Positions 12,407 to 24,800 of a DNA stretch of 64,000 nucleotides are shown one piece after another. Each line of letters starts with the position of its first letter. The stretch's first letter is position 1. The notes beneath the pieces are model-generated. The model had not been told where the DNA came from. It saw only the letters and a list, made by a program, of their open reading frames with translations, and did not search any database. The position numbers and the translations under genes are program-made. This stretch comes from Carallia brachiata (taxonomy: Eukaryota > Streptophyta > Magnoliopsida > Malpighiales > Rhizophoraceae), in assembly GCA_021464245.1 (NCBI GenBank), contig JADCRB010000046.1:4350220-4414219 (forward strand), in the 5' to 3' direction.

Positions 12407-15160
12407 CTACTGGTCTTTTTCCTTTTTTTTTTTTCTTTTTCTGTAAAATCCTTGTGTAACTGCTAATTTGGCAACAGGTTGTGTTTTGTTTCTGTTATGT
12501 CACTTTTCTTTCTGTTTTCGTGTGGAAAATGAGAGATGCAGGAATGAGTTGACGTGAAGAGAGAAGTTTTTTTTTTTTTCACATTGTCAGTATATCCATT
12601 TCACCGAACCTTAGTTATATTGTGCCATAAGTTCAATGAAAAAAATAAAGATAAAAATGTTAGTCTTATAAAAATTTATAAAAATTTATGATGCACAATA
12701 TAATTAAAATTTATATAAACAAACTTATTAACTATAAGCATAATAAATTTCTCTGTCTCTTTTCACGTCAACCCATTTCTCAGCCTTGTATCAAAACCTA
12801 CTTGTCATATCCATGACCTCCATCCATCTGATTAGATGCTAACATTAATTAAAAAAAAAAAGAAAAAAGAAAAAAACTAGTTATTTTATCCATTAAATAA
12901 AGAACACTAATTTATGCATCAAGTTGTAATTCTCTGCCACTGGCGTCTGAATCATCTTTGTCTTTCAGAATCTATTGCAGCTTACTTCTTAACACATGCA
13001 TCTCCATAATTTGGGCGCTGCCCACCGACCCCAGTCATCAAAAAGGCTCTATGCACATAGACGCATAATGCACAATAGATCCGATCCCAGTTCCCGGTCG
13101 GTCCGGAGCATAAAACTTTATTTGGGACCTGAATGATTAAATCTTAAAGTTTGTCCATGGAACGAAGGGTTTAATTAAAAAGAAAAAGTTTTAAATCCCA
13201 ACTGTACAATCTAAATGAAACAACAAAATACAATTATTTGTTAACAAAATACAATTAAATTGATAACTTAGAAAAGAATTTTTTTAGGGTAAAAAATTTT
13301 CTGAAGAAAAAAATTATTTTTTTAGTGTAATACTATGTGAAATCTATATTTTAAATTTTAAGATAACAATTATCTAGTTTTAAATTTTAGTTTTACTCTT
13401 TCACATTTTATCAATTTAGTTGTATTTTATTAGTAAATGGTTATATTTTATTGTTGTACCATTGGAATTCGAAACCACGCTCTAATTAAAATTTCACTAA
13501 AATTAAAAAGAAATATTCTTATGAGTGTTGAATAATCGCCGTGATTTATATGTTGAGATTTTCATTTAAGTTTAGTACCGTTTTAAGACTAACTTACGTG
13601 GGTAGTTCAAATCATAATCTATTTATTATCATGTTGACCAAATGGGAGAACATTGAAGTAGATTGAAAGAACCAAAATCGTAAACCGGAGCTTAGTTCAG
13701 ACGGATTTGAAATATAATGGAGAGATCCAACTAGTGACAATTGAGGTTGTTTATCAATTGGCCCGACATAATAACCAAATCAAAATTATAAAATGTCATT
13801 TGAAAATTTTTTTTTGATAAAAATTTTAAAATTTCTTATCTAAATAAAAGAAAAAAATTGAATTGGACCTCAACAAAATTGGCCGCTGCGGCTATTCTTT
13901 CCATTGAACCGTAACCAAAATTCATATAAGAATTGAAACTGGCCCAATTGGGTCAGGTCTAACCAGAGTCTAAAAATGTCATGTACAAGCCATAAAAATA
14001 AAATTCTAATATTTTGACTTCAACTTTTACGAATTCTTATTCCAAATGTAACATCTACATAGTATACTTCAAGACTAACTAAATTATGCACAGAGTACAA
14101 ATGATAAGCAGGAGAAAAGGAAAAAGAATGACCATTTTGTCTTGAGCAATGATGGCAGATCAGGACATAAGCAGCTCTTTTTAGACTTTGATAATATATA
14201 ATACAATCATTGCGAAAGACGACACAAAGCATAAACAAGATAAGTATGTTCAAAGTGGAATTTATTATGGAACGCTCTCAGCCACAAGGTTTCTTAATTA
14301 CTTTATTAGTAATTAATGTTATCTCCAGTCATTACATTAGATTCATTTCGCATGCTTTTGACTGCAATGAGTGGCCATTCATACATTAGTCATTGCAATC
14401 ACAAAAGCAGTAATGATCGATACTCCATGAATGTTCAATTGCTCCACAGAAAAAAAAAATATTATTTACCATTGTTTCGTTGTATTTTACTGAAAAGTGT
14501 TGGATGTGCTGATTAAAAAATTTTAGATTCAAGTATTATTAAAGAATTCAATGAAATTAAACTTATATTCATTCTAGTAATTTTTATATTGTAATAATCT
14601 GGATTAAGTAAACTTTCTCAAACACTAATGCAATGCTCTATAAGAGAACTGTTTAGCACCACATTCCCATTTTGTTCAACAAATAATCAAAAGAGAGAAA
14701 AAAAAAAAAAAAAAGAAAATACCACCATCTTCCTCCAGTACAAGCCAACTTCAAATTCTACAACAAAAATTGCTTCCTTTGAACTCAGCATCATTATTTG
14801 ACTTTTATAGTACCCATAGCAAGAAAAGCCATGATGGCATCAAGCGGCGGAAAGTGGGGCCTGTCTTCCCATTATAGAACACACAATTAAAGATGCTTTG
14901 CTAGTTAAGATGGCTGATGGGGGCACTGCTTTAGGAAAGCTCTCGAGTGTCCTACCGCTAATGTATTAGGTAAAGTTTGGTCTATTATTAGGGGAATGAT
15001 GGAATTTCTATCGAATGCCACTCGCAATTTCAGTGGAAATACTCATGTTCCCGTCAAATATGTAGACCTTATCATGGTAAAAATAATAAGGTATCCTAAT
15101 ATGGCAAAAACATATGATTTTGTATGCTCATCAATTTTGTTATCCTAATAACTTAAATGA
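12407..15160. other. Intergenic; no supported gene
   Basis: A T-rich 3' flank of the SMXL gene is followed by AT-rich sequence. No frame has recognisable coding content. The minus frame at 14020-14253 and plus frame at 14316-14516 show no family resemblance and no splice support. Confidence 0.65.
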
Positions 15161-15690
15161 TTTTTTTTTAACAGTAAAAAAAGTAACTTTTATTAATTTA
15201 AAACAAACAGTCAAAACCCAAAAGAATTTATACGTACATGTTTGATACATACAACCAAACCCAAACAAGCCCACAGCAAACCCAGAGACCTAAGGGACAA
15301 ACAGCAGAGATAAGAAACAGTAAGGCATACAAGAACAAGGTCCGTAATCGAACCAAAGATTGGCCCATAGGCCTCAGGACCCAAACGTCCACAACTGCTC
15401 TATAATCTTCCCCAACCACCAGGGACAGATCGGCACCGAAATATACCAGTGTGAGCACCACCGCAATCAAGCTGTACATCGCCATCATGGCTACAAAATG
15501 CAGGAAACAATGGTTGCCCTTACCCCCAAACACGAGAAGCGCGGAAGGGATCGAAAGAACTAGAGCCATAGCTGCCACAACCACCAACGATCCACCCCCA
15601 AGATTCGAAAGCCTGCCACAGCCTCCATACCGCCAATCAAGACCGGCACAAATAATGTTATTCCTTAGCTCCTTATTAATTAAGATATAG
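15161..15690 (-). mobile_element. Probable 3' end of a LINE-like retroposon
   Basis: Read on the minus strand, a GC-richer block ends in AT-rich sequence and an A-tail (T run at about 15161-15169). Its composition and ending (ACATGTACGTATAAATTC, then AATAAAAGT and the A-tail) resemble the better supported element at 29395-30414. A hydrophobic frame of 119 codons (15228-15587) fits no membrane protein family I know and probably lies within the repeat. No target duplication was found, so the borders are approximate. Confidence 0.4.
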
Positions 15691-16281
15691 ACTTTTAATA
15701 AGTTAGACTTTTGAATTGGAGGTTATGGGCTCTAATCTTAAAAAAGAGATTATAAAATTTAAAAACATAAAAAAAAACTTACTTATATTGTATAAATTAT
15801 AAATAAAAAAAATTTAACAAGAAAAAAATCTTAAACGATTATTTTCAAATCAATACATAATCCATTATTTAATAAGTCCTTTATATTATTATCCTGCCGA
15901 CCCACCGTCCCCTGTCCCCAAAAATTGTTACAAGAAAGTCAAACTTATGTAGTGCTTTGGATTAGATTTCAACAGTCAGCAGAGTTGTAAACTTATTGTC
16001 CAAACCTAATGAGTACCAAATGTGCCTTCTTTCTTGTGTTTTTCAATCCTCTTGAAGTGGAGAAGATTCCACAAAGCCTACAGTCTGAACTCTAGATCTC
16101 ACCCCAAGTCCATCTTACATCGTTCATGCAATTTGTAGCGCGGAGACTTGTCAGTCATCCAACAGTTTCGATTAGTTATCAAGGCATTATACGTACTCGT
16201 ATTGCAGAATTGCTGACTAGAAGAGAACAAATTTTTCAAAAGAACAAAACCCTTGAATTGTTCAATAAAAATGGTATGTCA
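15691..16281. other. Intergenic; nothing recognised
   Basis: Non-coding AT-rich sequence between two repeats. I saw no open frame, tRNA-like fold or repeat border. Confidence 0.55.
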
Positions 16282-16923
16282 TAGGCAAATACATGGGTTT
16301 CACCCTCCATCTTTAGTCTTTTTAATAATTTCATTCATAATATTTTTATATTTTAAATTCTACCCTCTACGTTTCTGCTATTAATCTTTTTCACCTCCTC
16401 CGTTAGTTTGCCGTTGAATTTAACATTAATCAGTCCAATTATTATTACGTCGTCTAATTTAAATGACATATTAGTATAAAGTGATGACATGACATTTAAT
16501 AATTTTTTAAAAATAAATTTTCAAATATTGTGACTTTTAAAAAATTAAAAGAAAATATTATTTATGATTTTATAAAATTAAAAGTAAAAATAAAAATAAA
16601 TAGTTTATTATCTATATAGACTATAATAAGTAAATGTCTGAATAGAACTAACTAGAAAAGAACAAGATATGACAAGTCATCATTTTATTAAATGTTAGAT
16701 CATCACTTTATATCATCACTTTATACTGACATTTCATTTAAATTAGACGAAGCGACGATAACTAAATTGTTAAATATTAAATTTAATGACAAATAGACAT
16801 AAGAGGGTAAAAATTATTGACGAACGAAAAAACCTTAGAGGGCAGATTTTAAAATATAAAAATGTTGTAAGTAAAATTTTTAAAAAGATAAAAAATAGTT
16901 GGTAAAATTGATATATTTGCCTA
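16282..16923. mobile_element. Foldback MITE-like element, 642 bp
   Basis: The ends are perfect 10-bp inverted repeats, TAGGCAAATA and TATTTGCCTA. Complementarity continues imperfectly inward: ACGTCGTCTAATTTAAATGACAT near 16448 matches the inverse of ATTTCATTTAAATTAGACGAAG near 16732, and the block mentioning TTTTATATTTTAAATTCTACCCTCTA near 16350 matches the inverse of a block near 16835. No transposase frame lies inside. No clear target duplication was seen, so the superfamily is not assigned. Confidence 0.65.
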
Positions 16924-18273
16924 CGCATATTATAGGTATCTCTTCACCTTAAGTTGCCCAAGAAATTCACTCAATGGCCCTAATTATGGAGAGAGCTCCA
17001 ATATATGACTGAATTTTAAGTAGAATCCAAGTAACAACTCAATCTACCCGATGGTTTTTAACCATTTATCTGGGTTTTTTTTTTTTTTTGCAAAATCAGC
17101 CTTTAATCTCACTTAAAAAACTCTGCCAAGTATTTCCCATTATAGAAAACCACTTTCCGACAAATACATAGAACTGGAAAGCTTAGCAGTAAAAGCTTTG
17201 CATTATTAAATGCATAAAACTCAACCAGTACTCTTGATGCTGAATCTTCTATAATCTTTAATTAACCCCTTCAAATTCAGGATATCCTTTAAATCACACA
17301 ATCACAACTTCCCACAGGCATTTTTGCGTCATAACATGAGAATGTATACAATGCTTTTGGACCACCCTAATAATGTCTATAAGCGAGAGTTTCCATCATA
17401 CAAATGTCCAAAAATTCGCACAAAATTCTTAGTCTTCCTCACAAGTACGAGACAATCACGAGAAAATAGAAACAAGAGCAACATCCCTACTTAATGTCAA
17501 GTTGAGAATAGGCAAGTAAGAGATCAATAAATTATATGTTCTACTCTTCAATAAATTCAAATCTTCGTCACCAATTACAAATAATTCCCTCCCTCAAACT
17601 GACAAAACATCTCCTCTGTGGATCAGCTTCTACGTGGTGGCTCAGAACTTGGTTGGCTATGCTTGAAGAGCTCGACCATGCTTGGGAAGCTTGACTTCCC
17701 CTTTTGAGCCATGGGTCAATCTTTCCTCAAACAGTCTAAGCCATGGATCAATCTCAAGCATGGACTCTCCTCGTCCTACCCGACAAGCCGACTGCCATCT
17801 CAATCACCAATTTAGCACCGGCCAAATTTTCTGACTTAGAAAATCTTAAGCCAATAAGGCCAATGTAAACTCACATTAGACCTGAATGAGGGGTAAGCTA
17901 AAAAGGGTGCTTTGGGTCACCGATAATTTTCTTCCAAGAATCAACGTACAAAAGACTTTATTAGGAATCAGCTCAAATATACACAATTGTTACATGGAGT
18001 ACAAAACGAGGGGTAAGGACCGAAAAAAAAAAACAAAGGAAGGAAAAATGAGAGAGGCCTAGGGTTAAAGTAACTGTCAAATGAGAAGGAAAAAGGTGCT
18101 AAACTAACAAATCAGGGCAAAGAAAGCTGATGTACAATGAATGGCACTAAGGGTGCTAACCTACATTTTCAGGTAATTCTAATTTGTGAAAAAATAATAT
18201 ACATGAGGGTGACGAGAAAATATGTTCTCACCCAAAACAGTAAGGAACAAAATGCGGACTTGCAAGGTCAGAA
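16924..18273. other. Intergenic region 3' of TT9; no supported gene
   Basis: The right end is probably the TT9 3' UTR and terminator. At about 17590-17870 a stretch is less AT-rich than its surroundings and contains partly repeated phrases around GAGCCATGGGTCAATC and AGCCATGGATCAATC. It has no long open frame and may be a decayed repeat. Confidence 0.5.
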
Positions 18274-21200
18274 TCAGCAACTTACACCAGGGTTAGGAGG
18301 CATTGCACTTGAAAATGAAGCCTTGGAAGAATGCAGAGGAGGGTCTACAGCTCCTTCGAGGTCAAGCAATGGTTTTAGTCTTCTCTCTACCTCATTGCAT
18401 TGTAGATTCATCTCCTCACAAACCATAGAAAAAGCAGAGTTGCAAGCTTGTTCATCTCTGAATGCCAATGTCCATCTCCCATCAACCAAAGCTTTTGTCT
18501 TCAACTTTCCATGGGAGGCAGATTTTGCAGGATCCAGGAAAGGTAAGGTGGAGGGACGGATCCGCAAATGCAACCATCTTGAATGCTTATCATCAACTCT
18601 AGGCTGAGCAGATGAAACACATGAAGATAAACATGGTAAATTTTTTTCAATCCACCAAGACCAAACATAGAATGTATATCTAGTGTGACCTACTAAAAAG
18701 TCTTCTGAATCATTTTATCCCGTGTATTGGGGAATTTAAATTCCACGAAGTATTTAGGCAAAAAATGTGCTGTGTGGACATATATTATACCATTTGCTTA
18801 CAATGGCACAACATAGTTCAAACATACATTGGAACCAGCCAAAGGAGCAGCAACTCGAACAACTCCACGATGCTCTTTCTGGGGTGATTCTTCTATGAGC
18901 ACAAGCCACCCAAATGTACCCATGGAGATGGCTAGAAAGCAAAAATGGCGTTCTTTACCTCTCTCAAATGCAATCCTACAAGGCACAGCATCAACTGCAC
19001 GTGGAAATGATCAGAGAGAGACAATTATGACTGTCATCAAAATGCAATCTATAACAAAACAAAATCATCATGCAGCCGCTAGAAGCGGAATAAGCTGCGT
19101 CTATAAGCCCACCATAGAGATGATCAAACTATTATAATTTAAGGCATAATACTCACCAAGATTCAATTCAGTGCCTGGTTTTGGACCTGAAACATCCAAG
19201 CCAGCAGTTCTTGCACGAGAATTTTCAGGGACATCAGTTGGAGGATAGATTTGAGGCTGCTCAGGCAAAGCCCCACCAAGGGAGAAAATCTGAAGTTGAT
19301 GAAGAAGTACAAATACCTAAAGAAAGGGAAAAGGACCAATCAAAAGCCATTGCAAGTAGGGTCTATTGTTTGTCAAATCAACCAGCAATCCACACAAAAG
19401 GAGACACAGAAATCAACACGCAAACACATGCACATACGCACACCATATACATGAGAGAGAGACAGAGAGAAGTTTCACGCATGAATAATTCAATAGTGAA
19501 TCTGAATTGGTGAAACATTATTTGACTGGAAAAGGTAATGGGAGACCAAGACCAGGAACACAAACCTTCACCACCTCCCACATTCTTTCACCTGCGACAT
19601 ACGATGAGTCTCTTGGAAGAGCCTCTGTAGGTAAAATAGACTCATTTAATGAATCTCCATTGAACAACTCCCAGTCCATGTAACCAATGCTAAAAAGAGT
19701 ATAGAAAAATGTGCCCATTGCCCAAATTAAAACCATCAACTTTCATTGACAACTTTACCATCAGATGAGGAATTTTGAAATGGCAAGAGTATGTCCTTTG
19801 GCTCTTTCCGCAGGGATGAAGCCTCAATTGCTAGAGTCACAAATTAGAATATATCAGCAAATCAACAATGGACCAGCATGTCATTCAATCATCAAGGGTT
19901 AGCAAATACCCTTTTTGCACATTTTCCATCCATCACATAGGACTTTTATAAGTATATCAGTCCAGCTACCTCTAATCTGCTCTACAAGAGCCCTCATGCA
20001 ACTCCTGTATGAATCCTGTGTTTCAAAGATGTATAAACTCAATGCAAAATAATGATTACTGCTCAAATCCTTAAAACATAAGCAAAAAAAATAAATAAAT
20101 AAAGGAACCACAGAAAATTCTGCAGACTTAGAACAGGAATCATCAAGCTTATGGATATAAGATAGATTAGTTAACAACGGGAAAGACGGACAGCAAGATA
20201 AGAATTTGTTAAATCTACTGTTCTGGTTTAGATGCAGTAACAATGAACATTGTTGATCAAGTGACATAGCTATTAACTACAGTCACAACTGATTATCGCT
20301 TACAACACATTATAGAAAGCATTAAATGGTCAATGGCTGAACCGAGTACTTACTTTCAGCAATCTTAGATGCTGGCTGTTGAACTCTGCCTCGCTATAAG
20401 GAAGCAGCTGACGCAAAAGCCAACCACCATCCCACAGTGTCTCTGCAGATATGTTTGACCGGCAAAAAAGACTAACCAATGCATCAAGGACCTACAACAC
20501 ATTTATCATTCAAATGCTCATCATAATGTCACAAATTTAATTATTTTTCTAAGAGGAGATGGAAAAGGAGGAAAACATGTAAGACAAAGGAAGTAGCAGT
20601 CCATTCCTCAGACAAGAATGAATAGGAAACCTACTATCTTTCCCCTGAATGATATTGATGGGGAAAACAAGAAATGCAAGCATAACATCAAACATACCAT
20701 CAAAGGGACTTCAATATCATATATAGCAATGTTGCCTTTAATGACAGCACCTTAGCAAAGAAAAACTTTGAGTGACCACTATCTGCCTTTTCGAAGTCAT
20801 ACTTATTGCATGGAAAAGAAAAAGTGGAACCATTATATTTCTTGCTATTGTAACCACAAGTTTGTGCCTATCTGAAAGATATGCAAGTCACTTCCCTCGG
20901 ACTGCACTACCTAAATCACTAGCTTATAGATGGTACCACAACCCAAAAAGTTATGACTGAATAAAACTGCCATATGTCAACAGTCTGGTCCAACAAATAT
21001 ATGGAGAAGAGTTGGATCAATCAGGCAAAAAAATGAAAGTAGAGAAAACCATGACTGAGCACAAGAGGAAAAGCACACCTCAAATCTATGTACACGAGGG
21101 CTTGTTCCCACCTCTGGGAAGGAGCACATCACTCCATATTGTTCCTGCTAGTTACAATTGAAAGGAGCAAAGAATATCACGAATGCTAAACTTGGATTAC

Positions 21201-21812
21201 ATGTATGAAAACAGTTCGGTAAAAGATTTCTAATGATTCAAACTCAGCACGAAATTTCAATCAGACAAAAAAGAAACTTGCAAAGCAACACTCTTTGTCA
21301 ATATATATATATATATCAAATCACAACAATATACTTAAGGTCCAGGGCAAACCAAGAGAAAAGCAGCAACAAAGGTGCTTCAAGCAGCATTTTGAGCCCC
21401 TGCTGATCTAGAAGCCAGGGACCACTATGACAACAGAACCTTCTTAAAAGGTTCAACAACTAGGTCACATGCTTGGACATATATAAAGCTATAAAAATTG
21501 AATATAACTTGGGACATCAAACATGAAATATGGATATAGTACTACAATGATTCTTAAATAAAAAAGCGGGAAGCTAATCAGTAATTTTTAAGTCAACAGA
21601 TGATCAATGATTTCATACATCATTCTCCCAACAATATCTCTCTTATTTAAAATATTTTTCCTATTCTTTCCCTTATGAAATTTCTAACTACAGAAACATG
21701 CATATTGAAAACAAAAGGGACAGTAATTAGAGCGTTTACAGCATCAATGAAATAGTATATGAAAAAAAAAAAAAATGGCACCATAGCCAAAATGTGAAGA
21801 AACGCAAGTCGA

Positions 21813-21843
<31 letters not shown>

Positions 21844-24800
21844 TATTAATCGAAACATCCTCCAAAACGACATCTGTGAAAACAAAAATGCTATGTAAAA
21901 AAGTGACAAATTAATGGCACCAAACAAGAAAATAAGCAGGTGAATCCTACCACATTTGAAATCAAAGGTAACGTGTTAAAAATGAGAACTATTGTTTCTA
22001 AAACTTTGTATTGTCACGTTTCTATATGAAGTTGGACTTTTCCAGGTTATGGGGCTTCAGGCCACAAAAGGAAGTAAGCAACAGACTCAGGGCTAGACAC
22101 TATCCAAAGAGATATGCATGTGCATGTGCTCACATATACCTAAAGAGATATACAATTCAGTAATCAGAAGCAAGTTACTGGCTCAAGCCTAGAAGCAGCC
22201 AGTACGTTTAAGCACGAGAACAAATAAGTCAACAAACAAATCAACATTTTAATAAGATGCAGTCATATCTTACTTATCAACAATTCTGTGCACAACTTCC
22301 AACTTATTACTTGGTACAAGACAAAGGAGGAGACAAAGGAAAACTACTCGCTGTATGGTATATAGTTCTCCATTAACCAAAAGAGCCAATATTTCATGAT
22401 ATCTATGATTGATTTTGCGAAGTGAGAAAAAGTAACAGGAATCATTACCTTGAGCTTTATTAGATAGCCATCAAGCTCACTGCTAAAACCATCTCTTACG
22501 GAGCTATCTTCTGAAGAAAAAAGTTGCTCTTCACCAGAGCCTTCACCAACTAATGCTTGCTGCAGATGCAGGGAAAAACCATTTTGTATCTCCTTCAGTA
22601 AGAAAATCATTCTAAGTCTCCTTCATCAGGCATAATGGCATAATTTTCTTGGCAACATTATGAAGTGCAGATTAATGTTAACTGAACGGATAACAATAGC
22701 ATTCACAATGACAGCTATGTGAATTTCATTGAAGCACAAAATCCCTTTTCTCTCTCTCTCTCTCACTTATAGGGCAGTGCTCTAAGTGGGAAAAAAAAAT
22801 TAAAAAAGTAAAGTTCTCTACCCAACATTCAAGCTCCTACACTGGTTTGTTTTTTTTTTCCTTATTTGTTTTTAGATTGATAAATTGCCACATGGAATGG
22901 AAGAAACCACAACGAAAACAGACAGAATTCAATAGGTGATTTGCCTCTGTCTGACAAACCCACCACAGATTAGCTTCCATTGTCATATAAAGGAAAATCA
23001 TCTACCCATTCCCATAGAAGCAGAAAAGAACTTGATCTACAATGTTATCCTATCAGAAGTCAGAAGTTCACAAGGAGATTTTCTATAACAACTCGAAACC
23101 AGTTCTTTTGGAAAATGGGGAACAGAGGTAAATAGTAAGCATATTTATCCTATCAGAAGTCAGAAGTTCAAGAGGAGATTTTCTATAACAACTCAAAACC
23201 AAATCTTCTGGAAATTGGGGAACAGAGGTCAATCGTAAGCATAAGAGATAACATTAGAGTCAATTTTGTGCCCATCAATCCAATGTCTTGAGCTCCTAAT
23301 AGAGGAATCAAGAGTGCTTTCGGAGGGGTACCGAAGGAATATGATTTCTAGTCTCTCACTCTCCCTAGTTCTTAACTAACATTGTATCCTCTCTTGTTCA
23401 TGTCTTTTATCCTAAGCTTCTGTAACACCCATCACAAGGAAATTATAGCAAAATTTCCCTATTCTATCTCTATAACTCTTTGGGACACCCTAGAACCTTG
23501 AACCATATTCCATGCTTCTAAGGCACATCATTTATTTCATTGCAGGCTTCAAAAAGAAGTTACTATAAGAGAACAACTAAACTCTAAAAGAACTCTAAAA
23601 GGAGAACAACTAAACATAGTTCCTTTCTTTTGCCAGTATATATCCAGGTAATAATATTTGAAAATTAAACTATATGAGAAAATTTGTAAAATTGATAAAA
23701 GTAAATATTAACAGTATATTGTCAACAACTTACCAGCAAGAGTTTCTTATGCTGCTTCCGCTGAGGGAGAATACCAAGAACATCTAGCATTGTTTCATCC
23801 AATTCTACAAGTAGGGACAGTTGATGAATAACAGAAATGAATGGCAAAGGCAACACAAACTCAGGAACTCAAACAGCAAAACCTTTTGTTTGCAACAGCG
23901 TGGCCAGTACACTCAAAGAACCCAAAACTTGCACATCATTCCCGCTCGTAATACAATATAGCAAAGCTTCCCTATGAATGCCAGAAATGTCAAAATAAAA
24001 AATTGAAGATATACAACAAGAAGGAAATATTAATAACCATAGCGTATGCATATTGCAATGACAATGAGGCAGAATATTGGAAAGCCAAGCGAGCACAGCA
24101 GCGCTGAAAAATTTTATGTCTTCCAGCAATGGAGAAGAACAGAACATAGAAATGATCAAATCAAACACTGGCATTTTGCAGAACAATTTAAGCAAATTAT
24201 TACAAAAAAAAAAAAAAAGAAGAAGAAGAAATGAAACTTCTTACAAAGCAGAATGCAAACTACTGGGGTGGTTTTCCTTCGTAACATCCTCACAATGGGC
24301 CTGTGACAAATTAGAAAGGTTTGGCATGGACATCTTTAAGCATCCATCCGCCGAAGTCACATTACCATTTTCTGACTGCTGGCATTCATGCATGGAACAA
24401 TGACCATTGAATTTAGCATCAGAATTTGTGATGAACGCCTCTGGTGGACAGAAAAGTGCCGCAGCAATGGTGTTTGCCAAATCTTTGATTTTAACTATGC
24501 GTAAGATGCAACAAAGTAGATACAGAGAAGTGGTAGCACCAATTTGTATATCCTGGTTTTAAATGCTACTAAAGGTTAAGTAAGAACAAATTGTAGCGGA
24601 CAATCAGAAAGATGCAGGAATAAATTGTTAAAAACATCAACTAAAGAAATTAAAAAGCAAAAGCTCATTACGTTAAAGGCATCTGACTGCAAAGATGGAA
24701 GAAGCAACGGAAGTATCAAAAGTCGCAAAATCTTGTCCGTAATTAACCTTGCAACATCAGGAATACCAGCAGAAATAACATCGCTGAAATAATAGAGATT

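Noticed and set aside
15228..15587. Hydrophobic 119-codon minus frame that looks like a membrane protein
   Set aside because: It lies inside a probable LINE-like 3' end with an A-tail and matches no membrane family I recognise.
19518..19739. Extra TT9 exon from an acceptor at about 19688 encoding GYMDWELFNGDSLNES
   Set aside because: It does not fit the phase of the preceding exon, whereas the acceptor CTACAG at 19625 does and gives family-like sequence (ALPRDSSYVAGERMWE).
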